A stretch of 64,000 nt of DNA from Azadirachta indica (lineage: Eukaryota; Streptophyta; Magnoliopsida; Sapindales; Meliaceae). The stretch spans positions 2,251,157-2,315,156 of the forward strand of contig CM040449.1 of the NCBI GenBank assembly GCA_022749755.1, written 5' to 3'. A program made the position numbers and the translations under genes. This document shows, piece after piece, positions 12,539 through 26,498 of this stretch. Each line of letters starts with the position of its first letter. The first letter of the stretch is position 1. The notes under the pieces were generated by a model that saw only the letters and a program-made list of their open reading frames with translations, was not told where the DNA came from and ran no database searches.

Positions 12539-15500
12539 TGATTCGCACGCTTTTCAGTAAGACAGCGTTTGGTTCGGTTTATTATGAAAACACGGTACGT
12601 TTCTTGAATTGTCCTGTCTTTTGTTTGGCTCGCCTAAATCTGTTAAACATTTTTATTGATAAGTTAATAAAAAAAATGAGCAATTAATTACGTAAGGTGA
12701 GAGAAATGAATAAATAAGGAATTATATTTTTTTTAATATATTTTAACTGAAATAAATTACTTTTTTTTTTCATAAAAAAATCATTTTTTAAATAAATTTT
12801 TGTTAACCATGAGATGCAAAGTAATTAGTTATAAAATTTAATAACATAATTATATTTTTACTTATGCCTTGCATGAAGAAAATAAAGACAAAAAAGTTCT
12901 AGCACGTGCTTCTCTGTTTGACTGAAATCAATAAGCAACGAACTTTATTACATAGGGTGAAAGAAACACGTAAACCTTCATAAGTTAATTTATTTCAATT
13001 AGATTATAATTATTTTATAAAAAATTAAATTATTTCTTAATAACATTTCGTAGAAATGGAAACAACAAAGATCCTTAAGTCTAATGTATGTCCTTTCAAT
13101 CAACAAAAATTAATAATTGATACTAAAACACAGGTGTTGAATGATGATTTTTGCTGAGCATTCAATGTAATTAAAATAAATTAAAACATTGCGACTGTTG
13201 ACTGTTGATCGATGATCGAGTATTGATATTTTTTTCATATAAAAATTAAAAAAAAAAAATGTAACTAAAAATCGATGGTATAGCGACAAGATCGGAATTT
13301 TTGTTAATTTTTTTAACAATTAAAATTGATGTTCCAAGGTGGCTGCGGCGCTTTTTCTTGTTGTGGGACAACATGTTCTTGTAACTTTTGGCCGGACTAT
13401 CAGTGTTTTCTCTTTTTTTATAATTAAATTGTTAAGTTAATTTAGCATTTTTCTCTCAGTTACAGGTAATCATAACAAGCCCTTTTTTTTATTTACATCT
13501 TGCTCCAAATTATTGGTGGCTTGATGATTCCATATACGAGTTTTTCTCCACAAAATTTGGGCATTATTATTAACTGTACAAATAATATTTTACACTGTTT
13601 TAGATAGTAAAATTAATTTTGTTAAATCATCTAAAAATTGATATAATTTAATTATTATTATAATTAAGATAAACTTAATAAATCTAATATTTTATAAAAA
13701 GATTAAAATAAGAGTGTTTAAAATACTGTGTGATATTAGTCTGACTTGTAAAACTTATGTTTATTTTATACCACATATTGTACCAAAATTTTAATATACA
13801 AATTTAAGTTTAAGAATTCGTTAAAATCGTGTTATGTTGATATGTTATCTTTCATATTGGCTTCTGTATATTGCACCGGGTAAACCCTTTTATATTTTTG
13901 TGACTATAAATTATACTTCATACTTCTTGGTTTTAAAAGTGATATTTCAATGAGAGTAGTACATTATTAAATTTCTTAATCCTTCATCTTTTTTATATTT
14001 AATTTTAAACTTAGATATGAACTAAAGTACACTACTTATCATATTATTACATCATTCATCTATCAATATAATTTAACTAACGTCTCAATTAAGATACAGT
14101 TAATGAACATAATACATTATTGAAAGATCAAATTAAATGTATCAATCGTGTCATATCACATTAGTATAGTATATAAAATATAGGTTCATTTGTATGAGTG
14201 TTGTGCCTAAGTTTTAAAAGACGGGCTTAATTAAGATACACTTAATAAACATAACACATTATTGATAGATCAAATTAAATGTGTCAAACGTGTCATATCA
14301 CATTAGTGTAGCATTTAAAACATACATCCATTTGTATGAGTGTTGTGCCTAAGTTTTAAAAGATGGGCTCAATATAGCCTATAAATTTATTAAATTCGTC
14401 TTATTATTTATAATGGGCTCGCGTATATTTGACACCTCTAATCAAAATCATAAAACGTATTCTTTAATTTTTAATGTAATTTTTCAATGAGCATAGTATT
14501 TTATTAATTTTTTTCAAATTTTTAATATTTAAATATGATTTTAGATATGAACTAAAATATACTAATACGTTATTTATCATATTACTACATCCTTCAAATA
14601 TCAATATAATTTAACTGCTGTCTTAGTTAAGATACAATAAATTCACAAATATGATATTTCATTGAAATATCATAACTACGTAGTGACTAAAATATAATTG
14701 ATACAATGGGTATTGTTGATTTATAGTTTTAAAATTTTTTAAATATTTTTATTATTTATATGCGTTTTCAAGTGCATTAGACTTTCATCCTAAAACCTGA
14801 GCTGCTATTCTTCATTTCAAACTTACGTTAGGTTATATAGGCTTAGGTTTTTAGACAACTGTTTTAAGATTATAAATTATACTCTTTTAATTTTTAATGT
14901 AATATTTTAGTAAAAATAGTACATTATTAAATTATTAAATATTTATTTTATTATTTTAAAATTTGAATTTAGCAATGAATTAAATTAGGTGTAATTTTTT
15001 TCTTTGAAGTTAAGTATGATATACATTACTCATTAATATAAATTAGTTTTTAGTTAAAATGCACAAATTTAATAATCATAATATTTTACCAAAAATGAAA
15101 AGTATAAATCATGCCATGTGATATTATTGTTATGTTTTAGTGAGAATAATACTTAATCTATTAAATGTTTATGAATTTATGAATTTTTTATCTCATTTGA
15201 TTTTAATATTAGGTTGGGTATCTGATTATTATATTATTAACATCAATCAGTTACCAAGTTAGTTAAGATACAAAATTTTAGTATATATTGGTATAAACGG
15301 TCTTTTAGTGAGTTTTCTCACTTTTTTTACTAATATTTGACATCTTATGATTTTATTTTATAATAGGTGTAGTTGCGAAAATAATATACTTAGATACTAA
15401 ATATACTGTTAATAAAAGGTACAAATTTTCTTTTACAACTAAGTAATACTATTACTTCATTAAAATAATAATAATAATAACACTATTACTATTGTGCTAC

Positions 15501-17940
15501 ATTATTTTGTATGAAATAATTTGTATCTTTAATATCATATGTTTGATAGATATAATATTTCATGTAAAATAAAAAAAAAAAGAATTTATAAATCATTTTC
15601 CGTGATTTTGAATGCAAGATTTGACATTAATTTTGGTATTTGCCTTTTCAAGTCAAACATTTGATTTTAGTATCTAACTTTTCACTTTTTTGTGGAAGTT
15701 TAATTTATAGTAGCTAAAATAAATTTTTGCATTATTATGCCATCTACATTAATTTAATATAAATAAACCAGATTTTATACCGAATTTAGCCTATATTTTA
15801 TGCTAAATACAGTGGGAGAAAGGATAAGAATGAATGTCAATTTTAATTTTGCGTAAATGGTATATATTTATGTTATAAGATATTTAATATTTAATTAATT
15901 CATGAACCTAAAAAAAAAAAGTGATTAGAAAAAAAAGTACCATAAAAGATGAATTAATTTTGAGAAAATTCGCAAATATGGAGATGCCAAACAAGATTGC
16001 TCATAAATTATAATTTATCTGAGATTCTGTGTTAAGAATAATATATATGAATATCAAGATTAATTTGCAACAATGGTGTGCAATTAATTCATAGACTAAA
16101 AATAAAATGACCATATCACAATTAAAAAAATAATGTAAATATAATGATCATGGCAAAATTACAGGATATAATATTATTTGTAATTATAGCCGATTCAATG
16201 TTAACTTGCAGCAGCCGACAATATATTAATGGTACATTTCGTAATATGTAAGGTATGTATAGGAAATTTTAGGGAAAAGAAAAAATATTGAGAAAAAAAA
16301 AAAAAAAGTAGATATAAATAATTTGAAAATTAAAAAGGTATCATATATAAAAGGACTTTCGTGTTAAATACCTTATAAAAAAGAAGGAATTAATAAGGTT
16401 GATTTGCAGTTGCGGTAAAAGGATTAAAAAGAGATATTTATTTAATTAATTAATTCACATAAAGAGAGTATTTTATAAATCAATTGGAAAAAGTATCACT
16501 TCACAAAAGGTTAATTAATTACTAATTAATTGGAATTTGGATGATCATTCATTCTTTGCCAATTCAATTCAAACAGGCATGTAATTAATTACTAATTAAT
16601 AATTAGGTCAGTAGCCCACATATATTTAATTTTGTAGAAATTAATTAAAGAAAAAACCTCAGTATGCTTTACTGGCGGCTAATTCATTTTGTTTTGTTCC
16701 ATTTGGCATATGTAATTCGATGTAGTACGTACTTACTATTGTTGCTGAATTAATTAATTCGTTTTCTGGAAAATGACACTCCTTAAAATTACATTTACAT
16801 ATATACATCACTCATTTTGACCACATCTTTTTATTATTAGACTTATTCCTATTTCCTTTGTATATATAATCTATATTTGGATAAATGAATAAATAAAAAA
16901 GAAACAACTGGGAAAACCGTAGAAAATTTAAACTACGAATTATTAAAATAAGCCTTGGGTTGCGTGTTCAAGTTTTATAAATTTAATTTTTATTTAAATA
17001 ATTATTAAAAAATGATATCAAATGTGGGGTGGATGAATGTATTTATTTATAAATTTATAATTAAACAACAATTAGTGTTATAATTAATATTCATGCAACG
17101 AAATCAATCATAAATGTTGTCTCGAAATTAAAAAAATAAAAACAAATAAAAACATATAGAACAATAATAATAAATATGGGGATGCCAGCCGATCATTTTC
17201 AAATATAACCCCATGTGTCATCTAATTGTGTATATACATTATACATAAGTTCTTATAGATGTGGATTTGATCGACTGGAAGAACAACTGGTGTTGTCGGC
17301 CGACAATTTAATTTAATTGGTTAATTTCAATGCATCTGCAGAGTGATCGGAGTCATATCACGCATGACACGAGTCAATTTTGTTTATTCCCCGAATTCAA
17401 ACAAATTAACAAAAATCTTTAATTAAATGTCATTATCATGGGGCATGGGCTCACTCCAACAGCCCCCGCGCCCCCACACACAAGCTCTAAACTTTCTGCA
17501 AACATCCCATTTTTCTTCGACGGCTGTTTACTAGTCAACCAACCAACGTGTTTCTAATTTGCGCCATTCCTTAATTTCTACTATTATATTACTATTTCGT
17601 TTGAAATTATTGTGTTTTTGTTCGATTTTAAGAGGACAAGAATTAAAAATATTTGATATCTATTAATTTTATTTTTTAATAAATTAATTTTAATTAATTA
17701 ATTAATTAATTAATTTATATATGTATATAAAAATAAATAAATATACCTCCAACATAAAATATTTTTGGTAAAATGAAGGCAGCATGATTTGCATGGACTA
17801 TCGCAATTGTGGATGACAATGACTTCTGATTACTATTTATTCTAGATAATGATGTATCTCCTCTTCACATTTGTTCTCACAGCTAAATAACTTTAATGGT
17901 TAAAGAAAAGACAGACGTCATTATAACATATAAATAAATT
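12539..17940. other. AT-rich intergenic DNA with decayed repeats
   Basis: No gene recognised. Blocks at about 13.98-14.10, 14.22-14.25 and 14.55-14.64 kb share wording such as AGATATGAACTAAA and TATCAATATAATTTAACT, indicating an old repeat that has been duplicated and has decayed. A clear 142-bp tandem duplication within this is listed separately. Confidence 0.5.
14087..14370. repeat. 142-bp tandem duplication
   Basis: Two head-to-tail copies, beginning at 14087 and 14229, each running from AATTAAGATACA through GTGTCATATCACATTAGT to GTGTTGTGCCTAAG and TTTTAAAAGA. They differ by scattered substitutions. Not coding. Confidence 0.85.
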
Positions 17941-18980
17941 GACAGATACCCTAAATGTTTATTTTCATATTTTTTATAATACATTTTATTTATTATAATA
18001 ATTTAATCCTATATTTAATATCTTTTTTATAATATGTTTAAAATTAAATATATTTTTAATTTATTATTTTAATAAAATTTTTAAAAAAATATTATTAAAA
18101 AATTTAAATAATGAGTTAAATTAAACTCATGTTAAAATATTTATAATTTTTTTTACAATAAATTTGATATTTAATTATTAAAAAAAATTAAAATGTATTT
18201 TAATATTTTATTCTTATATTAATATTTTTATTTAAAAAATTATATTAAATTTATTATATTTTTTCTTAAAAAAATCATGAAAATATAAATTAAAAAAAAA
18301 TTAGTATCATTCGTTAATAGAATTAGTAATTAGATATATTTTATATTTTTATTAACTAGTATAATTTAATTTTAATTAAAAAATAGAATCAAATTTTTGA
18401 TTATTTTTATTTATGATATATATAACATATATTAATTGTTTATATTTTTTATTTATATTTTCATTTATTTTTAAAAAAATACAATGAATGTAACATAATT
18501 TTTTAAATAAATATATTACATGTAAAAGTAAAACATTAAAAATATTTCAATTAATTTTTTTTAATAATTAAATATTAAATTATTATTATAAAAGTGAAAG
18601 AATAGAGTTAAAAATATTTTCACATATAAATGTGATTTAATTTATTATTTGAATTTTTTTAATAATTATATTTTTAAAATTTTTTATTAAAATAATAAAT
18701 TAAAAAAAAAATTTATTTAGTTTTGAGTATATTGTGAAAAAAATATTAAATAGGGATTAAATTGTTATAATTAAAAAAATATGTTATGTAAAATATTAAA
18801 ATAGGATTAAAGTGTTATAATTAAATGAAATATATATCGTATTATTATTATATAAAATATTAAGGATACAAATAATATTAAATTATATAATTAATTAAAA
18901 AAAAAAAAAATTAAAAATATTTATTTATTTATTTAAATATTAAAAAAATATTTATTTTTTTTCAAATATTAAAAGCACCT
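17941..18980. repeat. AT-rich long foldback repeat, copy 1
   Basis: About 1 kb of over 85% A/T that is self-complementary. The left part has blocks such as AATTTAATCCTATATTTAATA and AAATAATGAGTTAAATTAAA. The right part carries their reverse complements, for example TATTAAATAGGGATTAAATT near 18750-18770. The same sequence recurs, larger, at 35.82-37.86 kb. No coding capacity and no transposase. It resembles a foldback or long-TIR MITE-type element, family unknown. Confidence 0.6.
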
Positions 18981-19586
18981 ACTTATTAGAAAAAAGCATG
19001 CGAGGTGCGAGGGGAAATGTCATTATGCCTATTTATTTAAGTATACAAGAGTGAACCGAAGTCCATCTCCGTCAACTTGACAAAAGCTAACCACAAAACC
19101 CTTAACGCTTTCGTCCACGTGAAAGTGAGCAGTACACATAAAATATGAATATAGCATGGCCTCAACAACCATTAGTAGGCCCATCTTTTGGAAGCCTTCA
19201 ATACATGGGCTATTTGGCCCATAGATTGAAAGTTCTACGACTACGACTTAACAAATAACAATGTTTGTTTGATGACTGTTACAGCAAATAATTAAATTTG
19301 TGGAAAATAAAATGTAAATTCAATTGGACGTTGCATGTCCAACGCAAACATGCCCATTTTGTTTTTTTAGTATTACAATTGTATATTATTTACAAGTGTA
19401 TTGTAATTTCTAGGTTTTGGTGTTACAATCTTATATTATTGACAAATTTATTGAAATACAATAAATCATTACTCTATTAAGAAGTTGAAAATACTTTTAT
19501 AGCCTACCGATATATAATCAAGAAGAAGTTTATTGAAAAGTTGAAGATACAGCACTCAGATAATCTACCCCTTATTCTGCACCTGC

Positions 19587-19912
19587 AGGATACTGTGGTG
19601 TTTTCCATGTTGACGTGCTCAGAACATGTCTGCTGGCTAAAGTTAAGCGAGTTGTAGTCGTGTCCTCTGCCACTGCTGTTACCATGAACCCCATATATAT
19701 GGCCAAAGAATCAGTTAATGGGTGAGAGACTACTCGGTCTGATAAGGAATGCTGTAGAGCAACTAAGGTAACCAGTTTCTTTAACTGTAATTAATTAGTC
19801 CAGAAGAGCTGGGTACCATGTTCCGAAGACAGAAGCAGAAAGTGAAGCTCTACTAGTTGCGAAAGCAACTGGGCTTGATGTCTTAACTCTTTATGTCCTA
19901 CACAACTTTTGT
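19587..19912 (+). pseudogene. CCR-like gene fragment 1 (exons 2-4, collapsed)
   Basis: Homologous to the intact copy at 22.3 kb but badly reduced. The end of exon 2 (GYCGVFHV) is joined directly to mid exon 3 (about [21 protein letters not shown]) without the intervening intron. An in-frame stop follows (VNG*), then a short intron and exon 4 ([20 protein letters not shown]), which runs out at about 19912. The start, exon 1, exon 5 and exon 6 are missing. It ends by fusing with exon 1 of the next copy. It cannot encode a reductase. Confidence 0.85.
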
Positions 19913-21391
19913 GGCCTCATCCATGGAACCGTGAGAGAACCCAGTATATAAAATTATTTTTTCTCCTTCATTCCTTTGTCCGCTTAGCTGTGGTTTTGAT
20001 TGTCTGTCTCCAATTTAGCCATAGGTACTAACAATGGATTTTAGTATTGTGAATTTCTTGAAATTATTTTGGCATGCAGGCTATGAGAAAAATGCTCATT
20101 TGTATGAACTTGAGAAAGCATCTGAGAATTTAAAACTCTTCAAGGCAGACTTACTGGATTAGAATTTAGAACTCTCTTTATTCCGCAATTTGTTGGATGC
20201 ACTGGTGTTTTTCAGGTTGCCAGTTCTGTTCCATCCACCACTGTACCAAATTCCGAGGCAAGCAAGATAAATGCCTAAAGATTCGTTAACCATCTTTATT
20301 GACATTTCTTGCACAATCATGTCTGACGTGTGATAATTGATGTCTGATCATTTGCAAATGGGATCTTGTTTTTGTTTTCTCCGACATTTCTGGAAGTGAT
20401 TGAGGCGGCTGTAAGGGGGCACGCTATTCGTTCTCAAAGCATGTCTGGAGGCAAAAGTTAATAAGCGGGTTGTTTTCGTATCTTCTGGAGCTGCCGTTGG
20501 CTTGAAACCCAGCTGAAAATGAAATTCACAATGCAGAAAATGTCATGTTCAGCATTTACTGAATGCAGATTTCTTTCTTCTTTTCTTCCAGAACTGGCAT
20601 TTTCTTTCAAGAACAGAAGCAGAAAGTGAGGCTCTGTAGTTTGCAAAAATAACTGAGCTTGATGTTGTAACCCTCTTTTGCAGTCCAAAGCGAACGCTAG
20701 TAGCTCAAATTCAATTCCCAATCCATTTAGCTATTAAGAGGTTATCTTGTCAAATAACTTGATTGCTGAATTGTAAGTATATTAAAAACTTAAAAACTTA
20801 ATTATGTGCCGCAATTACCAGGTTGTATTTGGACAATAAGAACTAAGAAAGTTCATATAACCATATTTGATGGCATTTTCTGTGATCTGTTTATGCACAG
20901 GGATATGAGTTACTAGAGAACAAACTTGGAATGATAATTGATGCGCGTGATGTAGCTAAAGCATTTTCTTTTGGGGTATGAGAATTGAGAAGCCTGAGGC
21001 AGAAGGGAGATTTATGTTCACATGCACCGCACGCATGATGAAAGAGCGCAACCTGGTTGATAAACTGGAGACTGCAGAGTATATATCCTAGCTACAACTA
21101 TCTCAAGAAGTTAGCCTTAAGTTGCTGAATGTCTACGCAACCAACAGTGAGTATTATTATTATTATTATTATGGTTTCGGTTTCGGTCTCAGTATCATCA
21201 TAATTATACTTCGTAGTGATTCGTTCTCAAAAATTGCTTGTGTATTTGCAGCTTCAGTGAGTTATACGTGGCAGAGGAGGAAATGCTGAGTTCAGAGAAA
21301 TTGCAGAAACTGGGTTGGAGTTACCGGCCCTTGGAGGGAACTCTCATCGATTCCATCAAGAGCTACAACAAAGCCGGAATCTTAAATTAAG
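19913..21391 (+). pseudogene. CCR-like pseudogene 2
   Basis: Six exon remnants can be followed: the last part of exon 1 (HGTVREP, about 19921-19952), exon 2 from about 20080, exon 3 from about 20399, exon 4 from about 20594, exon 5 from about 20900 and exon 6 from about 21250 to the TAA near 21388. The breaks include no start codon, a TAG in exon 2 just after the ADLLD motif, a truncated exon 3 ending in TGA, TAG in exon 4, and frameshifts in exon 5. Exon 2 still ends in GAG followed by GCAAGC, the non-canonical donor shared by the array. It is closest to the intact gene at 22.3 kb. Confidence 0.9.
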
Positions 21392-22320
21392 AAGTAGTAA
21401 TTTGGGTTTAATTTTCCCATTCAGTACAAGCTTAATAATCGTAAGTTACATTGGCTTAATAATATAAAATGTCTTCGACGGCTACAGTGACCTAGCATCA
21501 TCAAGTAAGTTTGGAAAGACAATACAACCAGAGGAAGAGTCCAATGAGTGATTAAAAGTAGTTGCTTATATATAACACCAAGCTAGACTCCCTTTTGTTG
21601 TTCATCAATTTGATTTTGCGGAGTTAATTTCTTTATTTTATGATGGAAAATTTCTCAATGAAGGCTGTTTTCGTGAATGAACAAGCAGAAATTGCCCAAA
21701 AGTTAAAAAGAGAATAAAAATAAGATTAACCCGAAGAAAGAGAAAAAGAAGAAGAAAGGTTACATTTTATGCTTAATTAAAACAAAAAGACAAGTGTCTT
21801 CTCTTTTAGGACAAGTAAATTAATTTATGCTATTTTTTCTCCGATTTAAATATTGTTATTAATTTGACCCTAAATTATTATTATGATTTGATATTTAATT
21901 ACTGGGATGAAAATATGGCTAACGACATGGGCAGCAATGACTTTATTAGTTCATATTTCTGTCCTTCTAAAATCTCCTACCAAAATTTCGGCAAGAAAAA
22001 GCGAACCAGATATAGAAACTTATAGAACGCCTCCATCCATTATGACGTTATAAAATTTTCGGATTTTTTATCCCTGGCTTTTTGATTTGACCTAAATCAA
22101 AAGGCTATCCCTTCTGAACCCAACACGTACACTAGTCCAAAAAATTTATGGACCATTTCGATTGGGAAAAAAAAAAAAAGGAAACTTCTTACGTCACGAC
22201 TTTAACAAAATTTCGCCTTTACATAATAAAAGAAAATCCAGGAGAGGCCCAAAAGAAGCTATCTTTCAAAAGTTGACCTGGGTTGTGTATGATAGTCGCT
22301 GGTTTGAGTGAGGTTTGGAA

Positions 22321-24101
22321 ATGGCGATGGAGAAAGGAAGAAAAGTTTGTGTAACAGGAGCAGGCGGATATGTTGCCTCGTGGGTCGTCAAGCTTCTGCT
22401 CTCCAGAGACTATCTCGTCCATGGAACCGTGAGAGAACCGAGTAATTTTTCTTTCTCTCTTTTATTTCTTCTTCCGTATTTTGATTATCAGTCTCCGATT
22501 TGTGGCTGCTGATTATTGATTTTATTTTACTGTTTTTTCCTGTTTGGAAGGTATAATTGATTATTGGGTGATGTGCATGTATAATATTCTAGTTAAATCT
22601 CATAATTTTAAGAGGGATTTGTATTTTTGTTGCTAAATAAGTTTTCAACGTGAATGTCTTGAAAAATTTCGGCAGGTGATGAGAAAAATGCTCATTTGTA
22701 TAAACTTGAGAAAGCATCTGAGAATCTGAAACTCTTCAAGGCAGACTTACTGGATTACAACTCTCTTTATTCTGCAATTGCCGGATGCGACGGTTGTTTT
22801 CATGCTGCGAGTCCTGTTCCATTCACCAGTGTACCGAATCCGGAGGCAAGCAACAATTTGCATAAATATTATTAACTTTTTTGTAATGATTTTGCTTACA
22901 CATATAAGTGTGTCTGATCATTTGGAAACGGTGTTTTGTTTTCTCTTAACATTTCTGGAACAATATGCTGCAGGTGGAATTGATTGAGCCAGCTGTAAAG
23001 GGTACACTGAACGTCCTCAAAGCATGTCTTGAGGCAAAAGTTAAGCAAGTTGTTGTTGTTTCATCTGGAGCTGCTGTTGGCCTTAACCCTGGCTGGCCGA
23101 AGGGATGCATTATGGATGAGACTTGTTGGTCTGATAAAGAATACTGCAGAACAACCAATGTAACCAGTTGGGGAATTCAACTACATCATATTCTGACTAA
23201 TAATATTGCTTTTTATTAGTAAACAGCGCCCAAAATGTTATGTTTAGTATTCACTGAATACAGATTTCTTTGTTTTTGCCAGAACTGGTATTGTCTTTCA
23301 AAAACTGAAGCAGAAAGTGAGGCTCTGGAGTTTGCAAAAAGAACTGGGCTTGATGTTGTAACTGTTTGTCCTACCCTTGTTTTGGGGCCTCTCCTGCAAT
23401 TGAAAGTGAATGCGAGTAGCTTAGTTCTCATTAAGCTATTAAGAGGTAATCTAATCAAAGAATTTGTATATTGGATAGTTACTTCAAATTTTGGTGTGAT
23501 TACCAATTATTTGGACAATAAGAAGGTTCATAACTAGTTATCAGTAGAGGATTAATTGAATTGAGTTGTTTGTATTCACCTATGTGATGATAAGAAAAGA
23601 ATTTCTCCTCTGGAACTTGATTTCTTGTAAGACATTTTAGTCTGAAGTCTTCTCAATTAATTTGAATTTCCTGGGATCTGTTCATTCAGAGGGATATGAG
23701 TCATTGGAGAACAAACTTCGCTGGATAGTTGATGTGCGTGATGTAGCTGAAGCATTGCTTTTGGCATATGAGAAGCCAGAAGCAGAAGGTAGATACATTT
23801 GCGTGGCACACATGATTAAAGCATGTGAACTGGTTGATAAACTGAAGAGTAAATATCCTAGCTACAACTATCCTAAAAGGTAAGCCTCATGATAATATCT
23901 ACATGATCAGTATCATCCTGTTATAAGTGTAAGTTTTTTCTTGGTAAAATTTGCTTGTGTATTGGTAGCTTCACTGAGGTAGCAGAGGAACAAATGCTGA
24001 GTTCGGAGAAATTGCAGAAACTGGGATGGAGTTACCGGCCACTGGAGGAAACTCTTATTGATTCCATTGAGAGCTACAAAAAGGCTGGACTCTTAGATTA
24101 A
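22321..24101 (+). CDS. Cinnamoyl-CoA reductase-like NADPH-dependent reductase (intact copy A)
   Basis: Extended short-chain dehydrogenase of the CCR/DFR family, likely cytosolic, reducing an aldehyde, ketone or acyl-CoA; the substrate cannot be read from sequence. Six exons: 22321-22441, 22676-22845, 22974-23159, 23283-23445, 23690-23879 and 23969-24101 (320 aa). The Rossmann motif GAGGYVA is at 13-19, the NADP-selective R(x5)K at Arg38-Lys44, the catalytic Ser near 127-128 in VVVVSSG, and Tyr162-x3-Lys166 in the CCR-type signature NWYCLSK. Intron 2 starts with GC (GAG|GCAAGC) instead of GT. ATG 22321 is chosen; Met3 is an alternative. All exons keep frame and it looks functional. The nearest Arabidopsis relatives, from memory, are At2g33590 (CRL1), At2g33600 and At1g76470, so a lignin CCR role is not implied. 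Confidence 0.94.
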
Positions 24102-24830
24102 GAAGTAGAAATTTGGGGATGGAGGAAACTCTTATCATAAGATACATCTGCTTAACAAAAAAATATTTCCAAGTAGTACTTATTTTAGTCAATATGTGTC
24201 TAGAAAAAGACTAGCTGTCAACCTTCTCATGTGTTTTAGAAATTTACAGGTTTTGCTTATGAAACATGCAAAGAACTTGCTGTAATGCTTAATAAATGAA
24301 TTTAAAATGTGTTTTATTTGATGCATTTAAATATGTAAAATAAAGCAAATAATATTCATCTACCCTCATTTTTCTAGTTGGCACCACCAGCTTTGCCATA
24401 ACGCAGAATTTTCTTCTACAGCATGACTCAGCAATTTAACTCGAATTCAAAAAAACTATTATCTTTCAAAAAATTTTATCTACAAAGATGGGCATTGATT
24501 TGATGTATTTTAATTTTAAATTCCCATTTCCACAGTGATATTGGAGTTAGTTTGGAACGATGGTGCTTCTGCTGTAATATAGTGTTCAAGGTTATTATGG
24601 TTTTGAAGTTATAATTATTTAAAAAATGAAATCACTTGTTCTCGAATATTAATAAATAAATAAGTTTTTGTTTTCTTTGAGAAAAAAAGAGAAGGTTCGT
24701 GTTAATACCGAACAGAACAAGCTGTCGGTTCTCGATTTGACTATTTATTTCTATATGTGTATGTCCTGTTGGGCACCGAAGATACTCTGCCTCTGGAATA
24801 AACTGGAGTGCAAAAACTCTGAGCGAAAAA
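24102..24830. other. Intergenic spacer between CCR-like copies
   Basis: 3' flank of the intact copy and 5' flank of the next copy; AT-rich. It includes AAAAACTCTGAG just before the next start, resembling the 5' leader of the 30.45-kb gene. No other gene seen. Confidence 0.5.
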
Positions 24831-26498
24831 ATGATGAGAGAAATAGAAGACAAGGAAAGAGTTTGCGTGACAGGAGCCGGCGGATATGTAGCTTCATGGC
24901 TGGTGAAGTGTCTGCTTTTGAAAGGTTACATGGTTCATGGAACTGTTAAGAGATCTATGTAAGTTTCTGCTTTGCTGATCAAACTTTATAGCTTTTTGAT
25001 CAAACTACTGAGATTTCAGAATTTTATTCTAATCTTCAGGTGCTGAGAAAAATGCCCATCTGAAGAACTTGGAATATGCTTCAGAGAATCTGCAGCTCTT
25101 CAAGACAGGCGTGTTTGACATTGAAGGTCTTTGCGCTGCTGTGGCCGGCTTTGGGGACAGTGCCCTGAGAGCATGTAACTTGTACAGTATTAAAATATTT
25201 AAAATTAATATTTTTTTATACTTGATTATGTTTACATTTAATATAAAAAAATTCTACTTTATTTATGTAATAATAATAATTTTAATATATATAAATATTA
25301 TATATACAAGAGATTTAAAATTATAGATAATAAATTGAAATAATCTATATTAAATTAATTAAAGTTGGATTTTTTAATTAAATATCACTAGTGCAATCTA
25401 CTACTATTAAAAATGTGATAGTTTTATTCGAACTGTCAATATAATGATATTATGATAGATGTACTATGTAATATGATTATATAAAATTGAACCAGATATA
25501 GTTTGAATTTTAATATAAATTCCGTTACTAATTGAAAATTCAAACAATATTAATAAATGATCATATGTAGATCAATCTTAATCCTGAGTAGTCATAAACT
25601 CATATTTATGTTATTTAATTTTTTAAGTTACTTGTTAAGGTTTATTTTAACACAAGCATAACACTTGTATCTTGAAGATTTAATAAGATAAATAACTGAA
25701 AATATGACATACAGATATATAATCTATTTCTTTCCATTAGAAGTTAGAAAAATGGTTCCCTTAAATGTTAATTTTAAAATTAAACAGTTTGACTGCTCAA
25801 TTTATAATTAGTTTATAAATTAACTGTTCAATAGAGAATTAAGAGAACTTAAAAATAAAGATGTAATTAGAGGGGTAAAACAAAAAATTGATGTAGCTCT
25901 AATTATGAACTGTTTATGAAGGGTTAAATTACATGTGGTAATTATATCAATAGACTGCTTAAAGTTTTCTGAGTAAACTATATTTATAATTTTAAGAGTT
26001 CAATTCCAAATTTTTAGTGGAATAATATTGGAATTAATAAATTAAATTAATTAATTAAAGAGTTTAATTAATTATCTAACTTTATTGGAGCTTAAAATTA
26101 TAGGTTCATAGGTCCTCAATATCACATTTTAGATCAATGCAGTAAATAATATAATGCACAAAATTATTATACTAAATTTTTGCATGTCTAGAAAATAGTT
26201 TTTTAAAATACGTATTTTATAGATTTAATTAATTAATTAAGAATTAATTAATTAGTAAAATATTTTAAGATAAATATCTTTCATTAATATCCAAATAATT
26301 TAATTTGAAAAATTAAATAGATAAATTCTATATTTATCCTCTTTATCATTTCTTTTAAATATTAATTTTGAATTAATTAGAATTTTACTTTTATTAAAAG
26401 TTGTTTTACAAAATTTAATTAATTAATAAATGTTATTAATTAATTAATTTGATTTTAATTGAAATTGTTTTAATTAAAATACTATTTCTATGAGGACT

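Noticed and set aside
22321..24101. Calling the intact copies true lignin cinnamoyl-CoA reductase (CCR1)
   Set aside because: The signature is NWYCLSK/NYYCLAK, not the KNWYCYGK of true CCR, and synteny points to CRL-type genes of unknown substrate.
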